A stretch of 37,500 nt of DNA from Prorocentrum cordatum (lineage: Eukaryota; Sar; Dinophyceae; Prorocentrales; Prorocentraceae). This document shows positions 1-11,061 of this stretch, one piece after another. Each line of letters begins with the position of its first letter. Within the stretch, counting starts at the first letter, position 1. The DNA lies in contig CAUYUJ010014350.1 in NCBI GenBank assembly GCA_963575745.1, positions 134,938 through 172,437 of the forward strand, given 5' to 3'. The notes under the pieces are model-generated. The model was not told the DNA's origin, did not search any database, and was given only the letters and a program-made list of their open reading frames with translations. The position numbers and the translations under genes were made by a program.

Positions 1-460
1 GTCACTGCTGCTGCAATTCCATGGGGGCTGTGCCAGCAAGAACGGCTCGATGTTTTGCTGCGCGTCGCGCGTATCATCGGATCGCATCACGGTCTTCCTT
101 CGCCGCCTCCGTCGTCTCCTCCGACTCCGTGAAACTCCGCGGCCAGCCCCCGCGTCCTCGCTGCCGCTCCTCCACTCCTCCCGCGCGCAGTCTTGCACCC
201 GCATCCCCCCTTCAGGTCCCGAGAGCGACCGAACCCCGAACCATTCGGCCAGGCCTGGGAGCGCGCCTCTGGCCGGGCGTCTGCACCTCTTCTCGGCGCC
301 GCACCCACGCGCGGCCGCGCGCCTGGCCCACCGCGCGCCCTCGGACGCGCGCCCGCCCGCCCGTCGCCCCCGCGCCTCCTGCAGTAAGGCAGCGCGTCTT
401 TCCCGCTGCTGCGGCCGTCGAAAAAAGAACAGCTCGCGGGAGAACTGCTTGATTCCAGCA
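1..460. other. GC-rich stretch with no recognised gene
   Basis: All frames are open only because of C/G-rich, arginine/proline/alanine-coding composition. I see no domain, RNA gene or repeat boundary. Confidence 0.5.
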
Positions 461-461
461 T

Positions 462-1680
462 CTAGGGCGGCCACTTCCTCTGGCGGAGTCCCCAACCTGT
501 CCCTGCGAAAATCGGCCCGTCGGGCCAGGGGCGATCTCCGGCGCGATGGTCCGGAGCCGGGATCATTACGCACCCCCCCTTCTGCCACGCCCCCCTTGCC
601 GTCGTCGCGCCGAAACGAATGTGTCCCACCCGCGCCATGGCCCCGTCCGGACGTTCGGAGATCTCATCCGCCGAAGCCTGACCCCGCATCCAAGATAAGT
701 GGGCCGAACCCTCCGATTCCCGATTTACCTGATCCCAAAATAAGTCACGGTCCTCTTCTTCCCGTGCTGCTTGAAGCCTAGCATCCTGATTCCACCGTTC
801 TCGCCTGCCTGCGCGCAGCGCCTCATGGTGAACCGTAGCGCAGAGCGCGCGCATACTCGGCAACTGGTCCTTGGGGGGGCAGCCCCCAAGGGCCTGTGAT
901 CTGGCACCCAGCGTTCATGAGGGCGACGCGCAGAGATCTGACTGCAAACCACCTGCGGAGCAAACACATGGCCAATCCAAACACATCGTCACCCCGAGAG
1001 CTTCCAGTCGTCCCAGAGAAGGTGAGCTTGCCCCTGCAGGTGTTCGCCGTGCGCATGAAGTCTCCACCAGTTAACGCGCCCTAGCCCCAGCTCCCTTGAG
1101 TAACCGTTCCCAGCTCGGGGCCCCCACCACAAGAGTGAGTGTCTCGCGTAACCCACGGATGACCATCATGCCATGTCCCCATGCCGTCAATTAGGTCGCT
1201 ATACACCACGGGAATACAACGTACTGGTAACCCCGAGACCACTGCAGACAACCACTTAAGGATGTTGACTGTTTTGTCGTAGTGAGCCCGTTGGGTCCTC
1301 TTATGGGCTTGGGGCGGGTCGTAGATCATGATCTCACACACAACCACGTTGCCCTATCTCACCCGTGCTCCCAGGGCCCTCCCTGGGGCGCTCGGCGGGG
1401 AAGACCAAGTCTGCACAACACTACTTTGCGCCACCGTGGGTCCCAACCCGATAACACGCCCGCACGAGCTGTTGGCATGTTGGGCCGTCGACGTCGTCGC
1501 TTCAACCACCCACCTCCCCGCACTCCTCGTCGTCGCAATCGGGTTCCCCGAATGAGTGCGATGTTGAGTCCCCCCCGGCAAAGACAACTCGAAATTCCTC
1601 GTCTCCTGCAAACTATCCTCCAGTCTATCCCGTGCGGCATGGAGGGGGTTCAAGCCAAAGCTGCGGAGAGGCGCCATGGG
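462..1680 (-). mobile_element. Decayed LINE fragment: endonuclease/exonuclease/phosphatase (EEP) domain
   Basis: The minus strand reads as a broken EEP endonuclease of a non-LTR retrotransposon, the enzyme that nicks target DNA for target-primed reverse transcription. Between 1347 and 1081 the frame gives IYDPPQAHKRTQRAHYDKTV, then ILKWL, then VVYSDLIDGMG. The last piece fits the EEP 'DLND' box with Asn replaced by Ile. After a stop and a frame change it resumes at 1056-823 with MRTANTCRG and TFSGTTG, matching the usual 'aNT..f.G..g' strand before the C-terminal catalytic residues. A further open frame (863-462, rich in W, D, E and R) resembles the post-EEP linker. The stretch 1354-1680 may be the eroded N-terminal part. 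At least two frame breaks and the lost Asn mean it is inactive. The family call rests on motif recognition, not a search. Confidence 0.6.
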
Positions 1681-1806
1681 AACAAAACGTCAGCCCCCAC
1701 AAAGCAAGGCGAGCAGAAGGCCTCCATGATGGCACCCGTAAGCGAAATCGTGCGGGTGCCTGGCGTGCCTCCTGGGGCGGTCTTGCCTCGGGCCTGTCGG
1801 CTCGAT

Positions 1807-2062
1807 GGAGGAGGAGGAGGAGGAGGAGGAAACGGAGGAGGAGGAGGAGGAGGAGGGGGAGGAGGAGGAGGAGGAGGAGGAGGAGGAGGAGGAGGAGGAG
1901 GAGGAGGAGGACTAGGAGGCGGAGGAGGAGGAGGAGGAGGAGGAGGTTGAGGAGAAGGAGGAGGGGGACGAAGAGAAAGAGGAGGAGGACGAGGAGGAGG
2001 AGGAAACGGAGGAGGAGGGGGAGGAAGAGGAGGAGGAGGAGGAAGAGGAGGAGATGAGGGAT
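1807..2062. repeat. (GGA)n triplet tract, about 250 bp, imperfect
   Basis: A nearly pure purine run of GGA/GAG triplets with occasional A, C or T interruptions. Apparent proteins here (poly-Gly, poly-Arg, poly-Leu/Pro on the other strand) are artefacts of the repeat. Confidence 0.95.
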
Positions 2063-2479
2063 GAAAGGAGGACGGAAGAAAGAGGAAGGGGGGTAGCAGC
2101 AAGAGGGGAACGGGCGAACCCGGAATTCCTCACGCCTTTTGGGACTCCTCCTCGAGCTCCTGGTCCTTGGTCGCCTCGGGGTGGAGGCAGCGCGGGCCGT
2201 CACGTAATCTCGGCGAAACCGCTCGGCCCTGCACAGATTGCGCCCACAGAAGGCACACAAATACATACACATATAATTGATATACACACATCTGTCCACA
2301 CCGTGCCTGCAGCACGTAGTGGAATGCCCCAAGGCTAATGCAGCCCTGAAGAATTCAGAGTTGTAATGTTTTGAACAATTTTTAGGGCCTGGCCACAGGT
2401 TTCACAAGCATTTCCGGGGATTCCCCGGGCTTCGCCAGGCGGGTCGGGCGCAGGTAGCGCAGCCGGCCAAACATGGGCC

Positions 2480-2990
2480 TAAAATGCGCCTAAGATGGTC
2501 GAAGAAGGTTCCGAGAAAACCCAAGAGTGCCCCAATGCGCCCAAGATGGCCTCCACTCGGCCCAAGAAGCCCCGAAGACGTCCCAAGAGTGTTCCAAGAG
2601 GCGTCCCAAGAGGAGCCCAAGAGGCAAAAGTCATTCGTTTCCCTTAGGCCTTCTCGCCTTTTCGGCTTTCCGACGCTGGCCCTCGAGGGGCCCCAGGACG
2701 GCCCAAGAGGACGGCCCGAGAGGCGCCCAGGACGGCCCGAGAGGGTCCAAAGACGACGCCAAGAGGGGGCCCAGATGGTGGACCTGAACGGACATATCGA
2801 GCCATCGGCCCCGAGGGTCCCCCAGAAGGCCCCAAGAGGCCCCAGGACGCCCCCAAGAAGCCCCAAGAGGCTCCCAAGAGGCCCCCAAGAGGCTCCCAAG
2901 AGGCCCCCACACTGCTCCCAAGAGGCACCCGAGAGCGCCTCCAAGAGACCCGAGCAAGCATCCCTGAGAGCTCCGACCCACAACCCAGGC
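2480..2990 (+). repeat. Short-unit minisatellite, 9-12 bp, core CCAAGAGGCCCC
   Basis: Many imperfect copies of CCAAGAGGCCC / CCCAAGAGG run through this stretch. The same core forms a second array at about 32.83-33.14 kb in the same orientation. Reading frames give Pro/Arg/Lys/Gln repeats such as APKRPP. Confidence 0.85.
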
Positions 2991-3009
2991 GCGGTGGCGA
3001 GCTGAGCCG

Positions 3010-3200
3010 AAGGCCACAATATACATCTACAAATACACGTACACATAAACATGCACATGCACATACACCTACACCTACACCTACAGTCACAGCTACACCT
3101 ACACGTACACATACACATATACATGTACAACACGTTGCGCATCCACATACACTTCTACACACCTGTGTATATATTTATAGATATGTGTATACAAAAACAT
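3010..3200 (+). repeat. ACATACAC / TACACC tandem tract
   Basis: Imperfect 6-bp repeats (ACATAC, ACACCT, ATATAC) with strong strand asymmetry (A/C on the plus strand). About 200 bp beyond it (3200-3420) is plain low-complexity sequence with nothing recognised. Confidence 0.85.
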
Positions 3201-3419
3201 ACATATCTGCCTGCTCCCCCGTAAGATCAGACATGTAATCCTGAACCCTGTTCAATATCATCACCCTCTGCATCCTTATCGACCTTATCTTCTGCACCCT
3301 TCAACATCCTCCTGTTCCTTCTCTTCCGTCGTTCCGTCATCTGCAATAGGATGCGCCGTCCGTCGCATTCGGCGCTCCCGTTAGACTCGAATTGCCGACA
3401 ATTGCGTAGTATTGCAGAT

Positions 3420-4650
3420 CACGTCTGGCTGGCGCCCCTTGCACATTCAGGCTGCAAGCTGTAATAAACAAAAAAGCTGGAGTACGACCTGTGATCGGAA
3501 CTGTAGTAAGTGCAGTCGTAAGCTACACTGAGCGTTCCATGACACACTCGAGTAGGATCTGCAATGGGAGCTGTACTCGTGGCTGTGCCTGAGAGCTGAC
3601 GTAGGAGCTGCATGAAACTATGTAGAGTACGTTGCAGCAGGAGCTGTCGTGAGAGCTTACTACTGGCACGAGAAACTACATTAGGACCTGCATATGGAGA
3701 CACATTGCGACTTGCTCTGGGCTGCGTACTACTGGTTGCAGTCGGATGCTTCAGAGGAGGCGTATTAGGCACAAAATGGAAATATTGACTACTGGCACTA
3801 AGATATGCAATACTGCGTGTGTCGCACAAGCTGTAATAGGAGCTGCAGTAAGGGCTGCAGAGGGAGCTGTACTGCTAGTAGTTGTAGTGGGAACCGTTGT
3901 AGGAAGTGTTGCAGGAGTTGCAGTCGGAGCCGTAGTGGGTGGTGTGGAAAGAGCTGATGTGCGGGGACTGTATTGCTGTGTGTAGTGGGAGCCTACGACC
4001 GGCTGTAGGAGCTGCAGTGGGTGTAGTTCGAGCTGTAGTGAAAGCTCATGAGCGCTAATGGGAGCTGCACGATTGGCGGTGCCAAGGCACTGTAGCAGGA
4101 GCTGTACTAACAGTATGCGCTGTATTAGGACCTGTAGCGAGAGCTGCACTGCTGGACGCACTAGGACGTAGATTAGCAACTGTGGTGGGGAACGCACTGG
4201 GAACTGTGGTTAGAGCTGTACTGCTGGTTGTAGTTGGGATGCGAGAAGGATCTTTACGAAGAACAATCCAGAAAGTTGAACTGCTAGCTGTAATGGGAAT
4301 TGCAATGCGAGCTGCACTGTAATGTGTAATAGGACGTGTGACATGAACTGCACCATGACCTGTAGCAGGACTTGCGGTAAAAGCTGTTGAAGGGCGTGGT
4401 GTATGGATTGTAGTGAGAGCTGTGCAAATGCCTGCAGTCGGAATCGAAATGCGAATTGTAGCGGTGGCTGTAGTAGGGCTGTAGCAGGAAATGTGCGCAT
4501 AACTGTCATAAGGACGATAGTCAGAGGTGGGAGCTGTGGGAGCTGCACGACTGGCTGTGACACTGATTGTACTCGGAACTGTACTGTGAACTGGATTGAG
4601 ATCTGTACTGCCGTTCGTAGTCGGATCCGTCGCAGGAGCTGCAGGAAGAC
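3420..4650 (+). repeat. Degenerate ~15-bp minisatellite, core GGAGCTGTAGTG
   Basis: Over about 1.2 kb the motifs GAGCTGTA, GAGCTGCA and GTAGTGGGA recur at roughly 12-15 bp spacing with many substitutions. Because the unit is often a multiple of three, long open frames appear on both strands (AVGAVV-type on plus, TTVPTA-type on minus). They carry no recognisable domain and are best read as repeat-driven. Confidence 0.85.
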
Positions 4651-4974
4651 GAAGAATACGACTAACAGGGACGGCGGCGGACAACCATTTGTATTTGCCC
4701 ACTGTTGGTTCAAGTGTGGCAGCTGGAAAACCTTGTTCTTTTGGGGGGGGTAGGTGTTCAAGCATTCTGGTGGGGGGGCAACCATGCTTCACGTATTCTA
4801 AAGATTCTGGGAGACGACCCAGGTTGAGCCAGGTAGCCCCCCCAGAATATCAACAATATCTGGATCCCCTGAAACAAAACACATACGAGCTTCTCAACTG
4901 CAGGATGTGGAATATCTGGAAATACAGTAGTCTTCAGCGTTCTTGTCGCACTTCTGGCGCAAGGGAGGGGGAGC

Positions 4975-5075
4975 ATGCGGAGCATGAGGAGGAGACGGAG
5001 GAAGAGGAGAAAGCGAAATGGTAGACGGAGGAGGAGGAGGAGGAGGAGGAGGAGGAGGAGAGGAACGACGAAACG
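4975..5075 (+). repeat. (GAG)n triplet tract
   Basis: GAG/GGA triplets with interruptions, about 100 bp, followed by a short non-repetitive spacer. Confidence 0.85.
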
Positions 5076-5244
5076 GAGGACGAACAGGAAGAGCAAGAGG
5101 CGTGGCCTCCATATGGTCTTGTGGGGGCTGACCAAAGCTATATCTATAGCTATCTCTGACTACATATGCATTTAAATATAGATTAGCCACCGCAGACCCC
5201 GAACAATGATTATTGCAATTTACGCGGTGCAATCTGGGTGGCGC

Positions 5245-5720
5245 AAAGCAAGCGAAGGAATCAAAAACAATGAAAAACATTGCAACGCAAAACGCAAAAC
5301 AACAATACAAAACCATGCAAAGTATTGTAAAGCACTGCGCAACGCTGCAATTCAATGCAAAGCAGTGCAAAGATATGCAAAGCAACGCTGAACAATGCAA
5401 AGCAACGTGACGCAACGAAGTGCAACGCTATGTACATCAAATCCAATAAATACGATGCAAAAGGAAGTAACACAGCATAAAGCAGTGCAAAGCAATGCAC
5501 ATCAACACGAAAGTGAAAATCAATTCAAAGCCATGTAAAGCATTGCGATGCGAAGCGATGCAAATCAATACTCAATGCAAAACAAAGCAAGGCAAATCAA
5601 CGCAACGCAGCTCAATGCCAAGCATTGCAAAGCAATGCGGCTCCATGTTAGCCATGCAACGCAATGTAACAGTAACACTATGCAAAACAATGCACAGCAA
5701 GACAATGAAATGCGATGTCC
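5245..5720 (+). repeat. AAAGCAATGC-type 5/10-bp satellite
   Basis: Motifs GCAAAGCA, AATGCAAAG and CAACGCAA recur with a 5-10 bp period. The minus strand reads as Cys/Phe/Ala/Leu/His repeats (FALLC, IALHC) with no domain. Confidence 0.85.
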
Positions 5721-6105
5721 GCAGCCACTATCGCGCCACCTCTGCACTGACTCCTGAATTTCGGCACGGCACCGGTCCGCCCTCGGACCCCCTCCACAAC
5801 CAACCCACCTCCCTTTTCCCCGCCAGACAGCGCGCCACCTCCGCCCCGACGCCTTCGCTTCGGCCCTGCACCAGCGCCGCGCCCGCTCCTTCCCAGCCTC
5901 CGCAGCCAGCCCACTTCCTCCTCTCCCACCAGTCAGTGCGCCCCCTCCTCCCCGAGCCCTCTATTTCGGCACGGCACCGGCGCCGCGCCCGTCCCCCTTC
6001 TCCCCCACCAGCCAACGCGCCCCCTCCGCTCCGACTCTTTCAAGTCAGCATGGCGTGGGTCCTCCCTCCGCCCTCCTCCGCAGCCGCCAGCGCGCCCTCT
6101 CCGCC
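5720..6105 (+). repeat. Degenerate ~80-105 bp tandem repeat, about 4-5 units
   Basis: The motif GCGCCMCCTCYGC recurs near 5727, 5829, 5936, 6015 and 6090. Copies of TTCGGCACGGCACCGG lie between them (5759 and 5970). The units are C-rich and diverged. Confidence 0.6.
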
Positions 6106-6324
6106 GCGAACCATTATTCGTACTCTATGTGGGAGGCCTGGAATGCGTGGCCTGTCCCGGCAGCGGGGGGCCGGTCTCAAACTCAAGCATCGACAGAGCT
6201 ATGCCAGGCTCGTGTCGTGACGGCTCGCGCGCTGGCTTCTCACACTGCCTGGACCGTTCAACTTTGATCCATCGCGGCTTGCCGATGGTGCGGATCGTTC
6301 GATGTCGTCCGATTCCAGGCCACT

Positions 6325-6960
6325 ACTGGCTCTCAACCCCGAACGCCTTCGTTAGGGTCGCCGCCAAGTCGACACGGCCCTCCTCCGCCTTGGGGAAGCC
6401 AAGAAATACCGATACCGCTACTCCCCGGACCTCTCTCGGGTTCAGTTCTGACCAGAGTTTCGAGGCGAATCCAGCCGTGGCGACGAAGGCCTCCCTGGAG
6501 GCCCAGAAAGGCGAAAACGAGGCAAGGGTGGCGGCAGCCGTACAGCCGTACTCCTGCAGGTGTGCGCAGACGTGCGAACTGTTGGAGTGGGGACGGAGGC
6601 CCCCTCGGAGAGCAGCATCGATGGACGATGCTGTTGTCTGCGTGCTCTTGGTGTGCTGCCCTGTCCGAGCTCCGACGGGCCCGCCGTGGCAAAGCGCCCC
6701 ACCTGCCTCCCAGACGCACTCGCAAGGTGTCAAGGGGCACGGGGCAAATACTCGGGCATCCACGTGCTGGGGACAGGTCACCGACGACGAGAAGCGGGTC
6801 TTGCGCGAGGAGACATGGCGACATTGCGTCGCAGCTTCCGTGGGCCGCCAGCGTGGCACACCGCGTGGAGAAGAGGGCATCGACGCGCGCCCTCACGCGG
6901 CAAGCGTACGCGCGAATGCTGGCGCAATCCACCCCATTTTCTTCCGTGGGTCCGGTGAAA
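6325..6960 (-). mobile_element. Dispersed repeat copy, possibly LINE-tail derived
   Basis: The core at about 6390-6500 is clearly homologous, in the same orientation, to 9811-9912. Shared motifs include CGATAC.GCT, GGACCTCTC and GTTCTGACCAGA. On the minus strand this copy reads VATAGFASKLWSEL and VAVSVFLGFPK; the other reads VATAVFAQHSGQ. The second copy sits just downstream of a putative LINE zinc finger, so both may be 3' ends of one LINE family. This is inference, and the core could equally be non-coding. Confidence 0.4.
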
Positions 6961-7910
6961 GCTCAATACTGTAACGCGCCATGATTTGAAACATGAGGGC
7001 TTCACGCCATTTTCGCTTGACTGGCACGTAGGTGCCAAGGACGTAGATCGAGTCCAGCGATCTGTCACGGTCAGGGGCACGCTAGCGCGGCGAAGGGGCA
7101 CGGCCTCCACAGAATTTTCCATGATGTCGACGCTGTCGCATGTCTTCTTGGCCGCGGATGCGCCCTCCATGTTCTGGTACCTGCTTGCGCGGCCGCACTC
7201 CCCAACAGGCCTAGAGGGGGCCTGGCTAGAGGCTTCGCCCCAGACCAAGCATGAGGGGGCAACATCACGCTTGGCTCGAATGTGACACGGTGTCCCCAAC
7301 CAGTCGGCGTGTGCCGGAAATCCTGAGACAAACAAAGGCAACAACCCAGCCTCCCGCCTGGAGAACCACCCTCGCTTCGATTCCACCAGCCTTCCCCCGC
7401 CTTCCTACGGGGGAAGACGATATATAACCCCTCGATCCCTCGACGGCGAGGCCCGTTCTCGAGCGCCTCATCTGGTCGCCCGAATGGCAGGGCTATCGCT
7501 GGCAGGGACGGCAGGACGGAATCGTCGAACTGGTCGCTTTGAACACCAGTTCCGTCCTCGGAGCAACTGGCCCAAGGCAGCACGGCGCGCCTCGAAGGGC
7601 GCCGCCACGGACGACTTCGCCCGCAGATGCCGCGGCAGCGAGCTTTGGTCCCTGTCTCTGCTCCTGCTCCTCCTGTTCGTCCTCCTCATCATCCTCAGCC
7701 CTCCTGGCCTTGGCCCTCCTCCCTCCTCCGCATCCCCCTTCCCCTGCCATCCTCCTGTTCATTTCTCCTGCTATAATTTTCTGTTGGCGTCGACGGCTAC
7801 GCCCCAGAGCAAGGCTCGGGCAGCGGAGCGGGACATCCCCGCCACCCCCTGAATAGATCACCCAACGGATTTCGGGAGACACGCATTCGTCTCGACCGCC
7901 ACACCCTTTT
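6960..7910. other. Unassigned GC-rich stretch with weak coding-like frames
   Basis: Minus-strand frames around 7583-7071 and 7620-7493 have mixed composition but show no domain I recognise. A CTC/CTG-rich run lies at about 7655-7735. No feature is called here. Confidence 0.3.
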
Positions 7911-7912
7911 TT

Positions 7913-8140
7913 TCAGGGTGTCTCCCCGCTGTAGTATTTATCAAGGTTTTCCTTCCCGTGGAAGTGGGAGGGGAACACACGGACCCTGAAGTTTTGCTTG
8001 CTTCTTTTCCTCTCCCAGATGCAACGAGGTTCCCAGTGCTCCAGCACGAACGCGCTCTTCTCGGACACTGGCGGCATGATACGGTTACGAGAGCGCTCGA
8101 AGAGGGCCTCACAGAAGCCCAAGACGCTCCCAAAACTCGG
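7913..8140 (-). CDS. Possible exon, product unknown
   Basis: One minus-strand frame is unusually rich in aromatic and charged residues for this GC-rich region. It includes GFCEALFERSRNRI, VLEHWEPRCIWERK and VFPSHFHGKENLDKYYSG. That composition differs from the Ala/Arg/Pro/Gly shadows in the other frames and suggests a real or recently dead coding segment. It ends at a stop near 7913. No domain, partner exon or start codon can be assigned. It could be an exon of a single gene or a retroelement remnant. Confidence 0.3.
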   Translation of the reverse strand, partial: PSFGSVLGFCEALFERSRNRIMPPVSEKSAFVLEHWEPRCIWERKRSKQNFRVRVFPSHFHGKENLDKYYSGETP

Positions 8141-8206
8141 GCCGGGCGAAAGGGGGGGATAACAAAGGGGGGTTCGAGAATCAGCTCACGTAGCTGATTT
8201 TCCCGG

Positions 8207-8228
8207 CGCCTCCCGGCGCCGGGAGGCG
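8207..8228. repeat. Perfect 22-bp palindrome
   Basis: CGCCTCCCGGC followed directly by its exact reverse complement. A second small stem (TCAGCT..AGCTGA) lies just upstream at about 8181-8197. Together they can form a compact double hairpin. Function unknown. Confidence 0.8.
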
Positions 8229-8369
8229 ACTATGTATCGAGGAATGGGCCCCTCGGTGAGGCCGAAACCAGCTGCATGCAGCAGATTTCGTACCCCCCCT
8301 TTCCCAATCCCCCCCTTTCGTTCGGCCCGAAAAACGGCCCAGCAAGCCCCCATGATGATAGCCTAGAAG

Positions 8370-8880
8370 CGAGAGGCGTCAGATGCTGCGGCTTCCCGAG
8401 CGATGCTGCGGTTCGCCACACGGAATGCTGCGCTGGCACGGTGGCACGACTTGCCGCAAGCGGCTGAGTACATATTATTTTCGGCGCAACCCCTGGTGAT
8501 TTCGGGCGGATTGATCTTCTTCAACCCCGGCGCTCTCCCTCGATCTCCTCTGTGTGCCGCTTCCAGGCCCTGGGACCACCCACCACGGTCTGGGACGAAA
8601 GCCTGTTCCCAGGGGAACGGGTCGGTGACCTTCGGGGCCAGTGCACTCGAAAGATCAATCCATCGGATGTCTAGGCCGTCTGCTTCCGGCACGACGACCA
8701 AGCCGGCGGCGGCGGCGGCGGCCGCGACGGCAGCAGCAGCAGCCGCGGCGGCGGCGGGAGGTACTTCTCCTCGTGGCGGCGCATCAGGGCGCACCAGATC
8801 CTCTCGCCCGCGATGGTACGACACCTCCCCTCCCTGGCCGTTTGAGCTTCCCCGCTCCCCCACCCCATTTCCCCTCGCCC
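8370..8880 (-). CDS. Coding-like minus-strand segment split by a GCC-rich tract, product unknown
   Basis: The minus strand reads RTIAGERIWCALMRRHEEKY in one frame (about 8820-8760). After a GCC/GCA-rich run it reads VVVPEADGLDIRWIDLSSAL and PFPWEQAFVPDRGG in another frame (about 8700-8560). The residue balance (W, D, I, F, E) suggests coding origin, with the frame lost through length change in the alanine-coding repeat. No domain recognised. Probably a pseudogene or an exon pair with unseen splice sites. Confidence 0.3.
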
Positions 8881-8939
8881 ACTTCAAGGGGCGGGGAGGG
8901 AGGAGGGTAAGGAACACGTATGATGAGCAAGAGGGAGCG

Positions 8940-9440
8940 CGCTAAGAATAATAATAGTAATCATAATGATACTGGTACTAATACTACTAATAATAATAAT
9001 GAAAATAAATTAATAACAATAATAATAATAATATTACGATTAATAATAATAATCATAATAATAATAATAATGATGATGATGATGATGATCATGATGATGA
9101 TGATGAAAATGATGACAATACATATGATATTATGTATATGAATAATACTGAAATAATACTGATACTACTAGTAATGATAATATTACTAGTAGTAATGACA
9201 ATACTAATAAAATTTGTATTATAAAACTAACAGTAGCATTACGCAGAATAATACAAATGATACTCATGAGATTGATACGAATGATAACAATACAAATACG
9301 TAATACAAATAAAAATAAGCATACTAATGATACGAACAATACAAGTAATAATACAACGACGAATGATAAAATCAAGAAACGTACGATTACTAATCGTTAT
9401 AACAACACTCATGAAATTAAGAATAACAACATAAAGGAAG
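8940..9440. repeat. AT-rich AAT/GAT triplet block
   Basis: Strong compositional break: about 500 bp of AATAAT, ATAATA and GATGAT runs inside GC-rich surroundings, followed by a GGA-rich stretch to about 9620. Frames read poly-Asn/Ile/Met. No gene seen. Confidence 0.9.
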
Positions 9441-9699
9441 TGGATGGGAGGAGGACGGGGAATAACAGTTGGAGGCGGAGGTTGAAGAAGAAAGGGAAAT
9501 AGAGGAGGAGGGAGGACGAGCAGGAGAAGAAAGGAGGACAGGGACGAAAACGAGAAGATCGAGGAGGGGAAAGGGGGCGAGGAGGGGAAGCAAGGGAAGC
9601 GGAAGAGAGAAGGAACTGAACGAGGAGGGAGGTTTCGTGGCTCAGGAGGCCCGTCCACGCGCTGACCTTGGAGCTCACTCCGAGACACGGCGGCAACAT

Positions 9700-10300
9700 C
9701 TGAAGAAACGGGCCCGAGGCGTGACCAGGGCCAGCTGCGCGCGGGCAGGCCCGAAAGCTACGTGATCTGTATCGCAATCGCAAAATCCGCCACAACCTCT
9801 GTTGCACATGGGGAAACCAAAAGGTACCGATACTGCTGTTCCCTGGACCTCTCCCGAAGTGCGTTCTGACCAGAATGTTGAGCGAATACAGCGGTGGCGA
9901 CGAGGGACTCCGAGGAGGCGCAAGAAGGGGAAAACGAGGAAAAGGTAGAAGTATGGGTACCTTTTCCCCTTTTGAATACACGTCCCTCCGAACATTTCAC
10001 GCGTGGGAAAAGCACGCGGCTCGGGCGATAAGATCGTCGCACACATACTCGCAGGCACAAGCCATCGGCGCACCGACCAGGCTTTGCGCCGGAAGAGGGT
10101 CGGCCGCCCGGGAGCGGGCACGATTCGCAGTCCGCAGTGGGCTTGGTGCGCCTGGTTGTCGCACGGGTCGGGGCACCCGAAAAGACAAGGTTGCGTGGCC
10201 ACTTGCAGCCTTTAGAAAGCGGCCCGCGTTCCTGCAACAGTTTTCACTACTGCGCTTCGGATGGCCTGCGGAAAATGACCGAGCTGTTTTTTTCAAAACA
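9700..10300 (-). mobile_element. Putative LINE C-terminal zinc-finger fragment and tail
   Basis: Around 10200-10140 the minus strand encodes CLFGCPDPCDNQAHQAHC. Its spacing C-x3-C-x8-H-x3-C is that of the zinc finger found after the reverse transcriptase of many non-LTR elements. It is followed in frame by a Trp/Arg-rich stretch, and then at 9811-9912 by the repeat core shared with 6390-6500. There is no reverse-transcriptase motif beside it, so only the 3' end of an element is present. Stops and frame changes show decay. The assignment is tentative because the motif is short. Confidence 0.4.
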
Positions 10301-10540
10301 AGGCTAGGCCGAACGCATATTTACTATGCGGGCCTTTCGGGGGGGAGCATCCGCTCTGAGAGCCTCGCGAGCACCGTTGGGGTGAGGACGCGGGGGGAGA
10401 GGAGGGATCGCAAGGTTCGGGGCCAGAACACGCCGGGTGCGGATGCGAGCGACAGCACCGCCTTCATTTGCTGCGTGGCGGCTTCACACCGCGCTGTCCC
10501 GAAGCAGCCAGCGCTTGCGCCGCCTCCGGGTTCAGGCGCT

Positions 10541-10951
10541 TCAAACTAGAAATGTCGTTGCTGCTTCGTCGGGGCTGTAGGTAAGCGCGCGGAAATTGCA
10601 GAAAGGAGAAGCGCCGTCCTTCACCGAGGCAGGCACCGCACTCAACCCTCCTTTGTGTGCCGTCCTGCTTTTCCGCATGCGCATCGACGATGCCCACCGC
10701 GGTGCCATGGTGAAGGCCGGGCGCATGGCGGACAGGATGCCCATCAGTTCCAGGGGGGGAGCGTTCAAGTGTGACAACTCCGCCAGTCCGAGAAACACGG
10801 AGCGGGAACCGCAATTCTCTGGCAAATGCTGCGTCTTGTGGATGGCCCCGTGATCCACGCCCCTGGAATTGTGCGACGCGGCTGGGAACCGACACGGCGC
10901 AAAAGCAGCATGCGTTGATGAAAATGGATGATGGGAAACTAGCGCCAGCAA
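10541..10951 (-). CDS. Coding-like open frame, product unknown
   Basis: A minus-strand frame of about 135 codons includes ELMGILSAMRPAFTMAPRW and RALTYSPDEAATTFLV. The residue mix is more protein-like than that of overlapping frames. The frame is bounded by a stop near 10541. I find no signal peptide, membrane segment or family motif. It may be a degenerate retroelement segment or an exon without visible neighbours. Confidence 0.25.
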   Translation of the reverse strand: MLALVSHHPFSSTHAAFAPCRFPAASHNSRGVDHGAIHKTQHLPENCGSRSVFLGLAELSHLNAPPLELMGILSAMRPAFTMAPRWASSMRMRKSRTAHKGGLSAVPASVKDGASPFCNFRALTYSPDEAATTFLV

Positions 10952-11061
10952 ACTCCACCACCCAACGTTTGGGCTTGGCGATCGAGAAAGGCCTGCGATT
11001 CGCCTGCCATTGCGGGGCCACCCGCATGTGCTTTACCCGTGGTTGTCGGCGCACGTTCTAG

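Noticed and set aside
1632-2332. Long open frames with poly-Arg, poly-Leu or poly-Gly over the GGA tract
   Set aside because: Triplet repeats keep all frames open. There is no non-repetitive domain, start context or neighbouring exon.
3420-4792. Secreted or repeat protein encoded by the 15-bp minisatellite
   Set aside because: Open frames exist on both strands at once and follow the repeat period. No unique flanking coding sequence.
8230-8440. Bacterial-type terminator at the 8.2 kb hairpin
   Set aside because: The palindrome lacks a downstream T-run and the context is eukaryotic.
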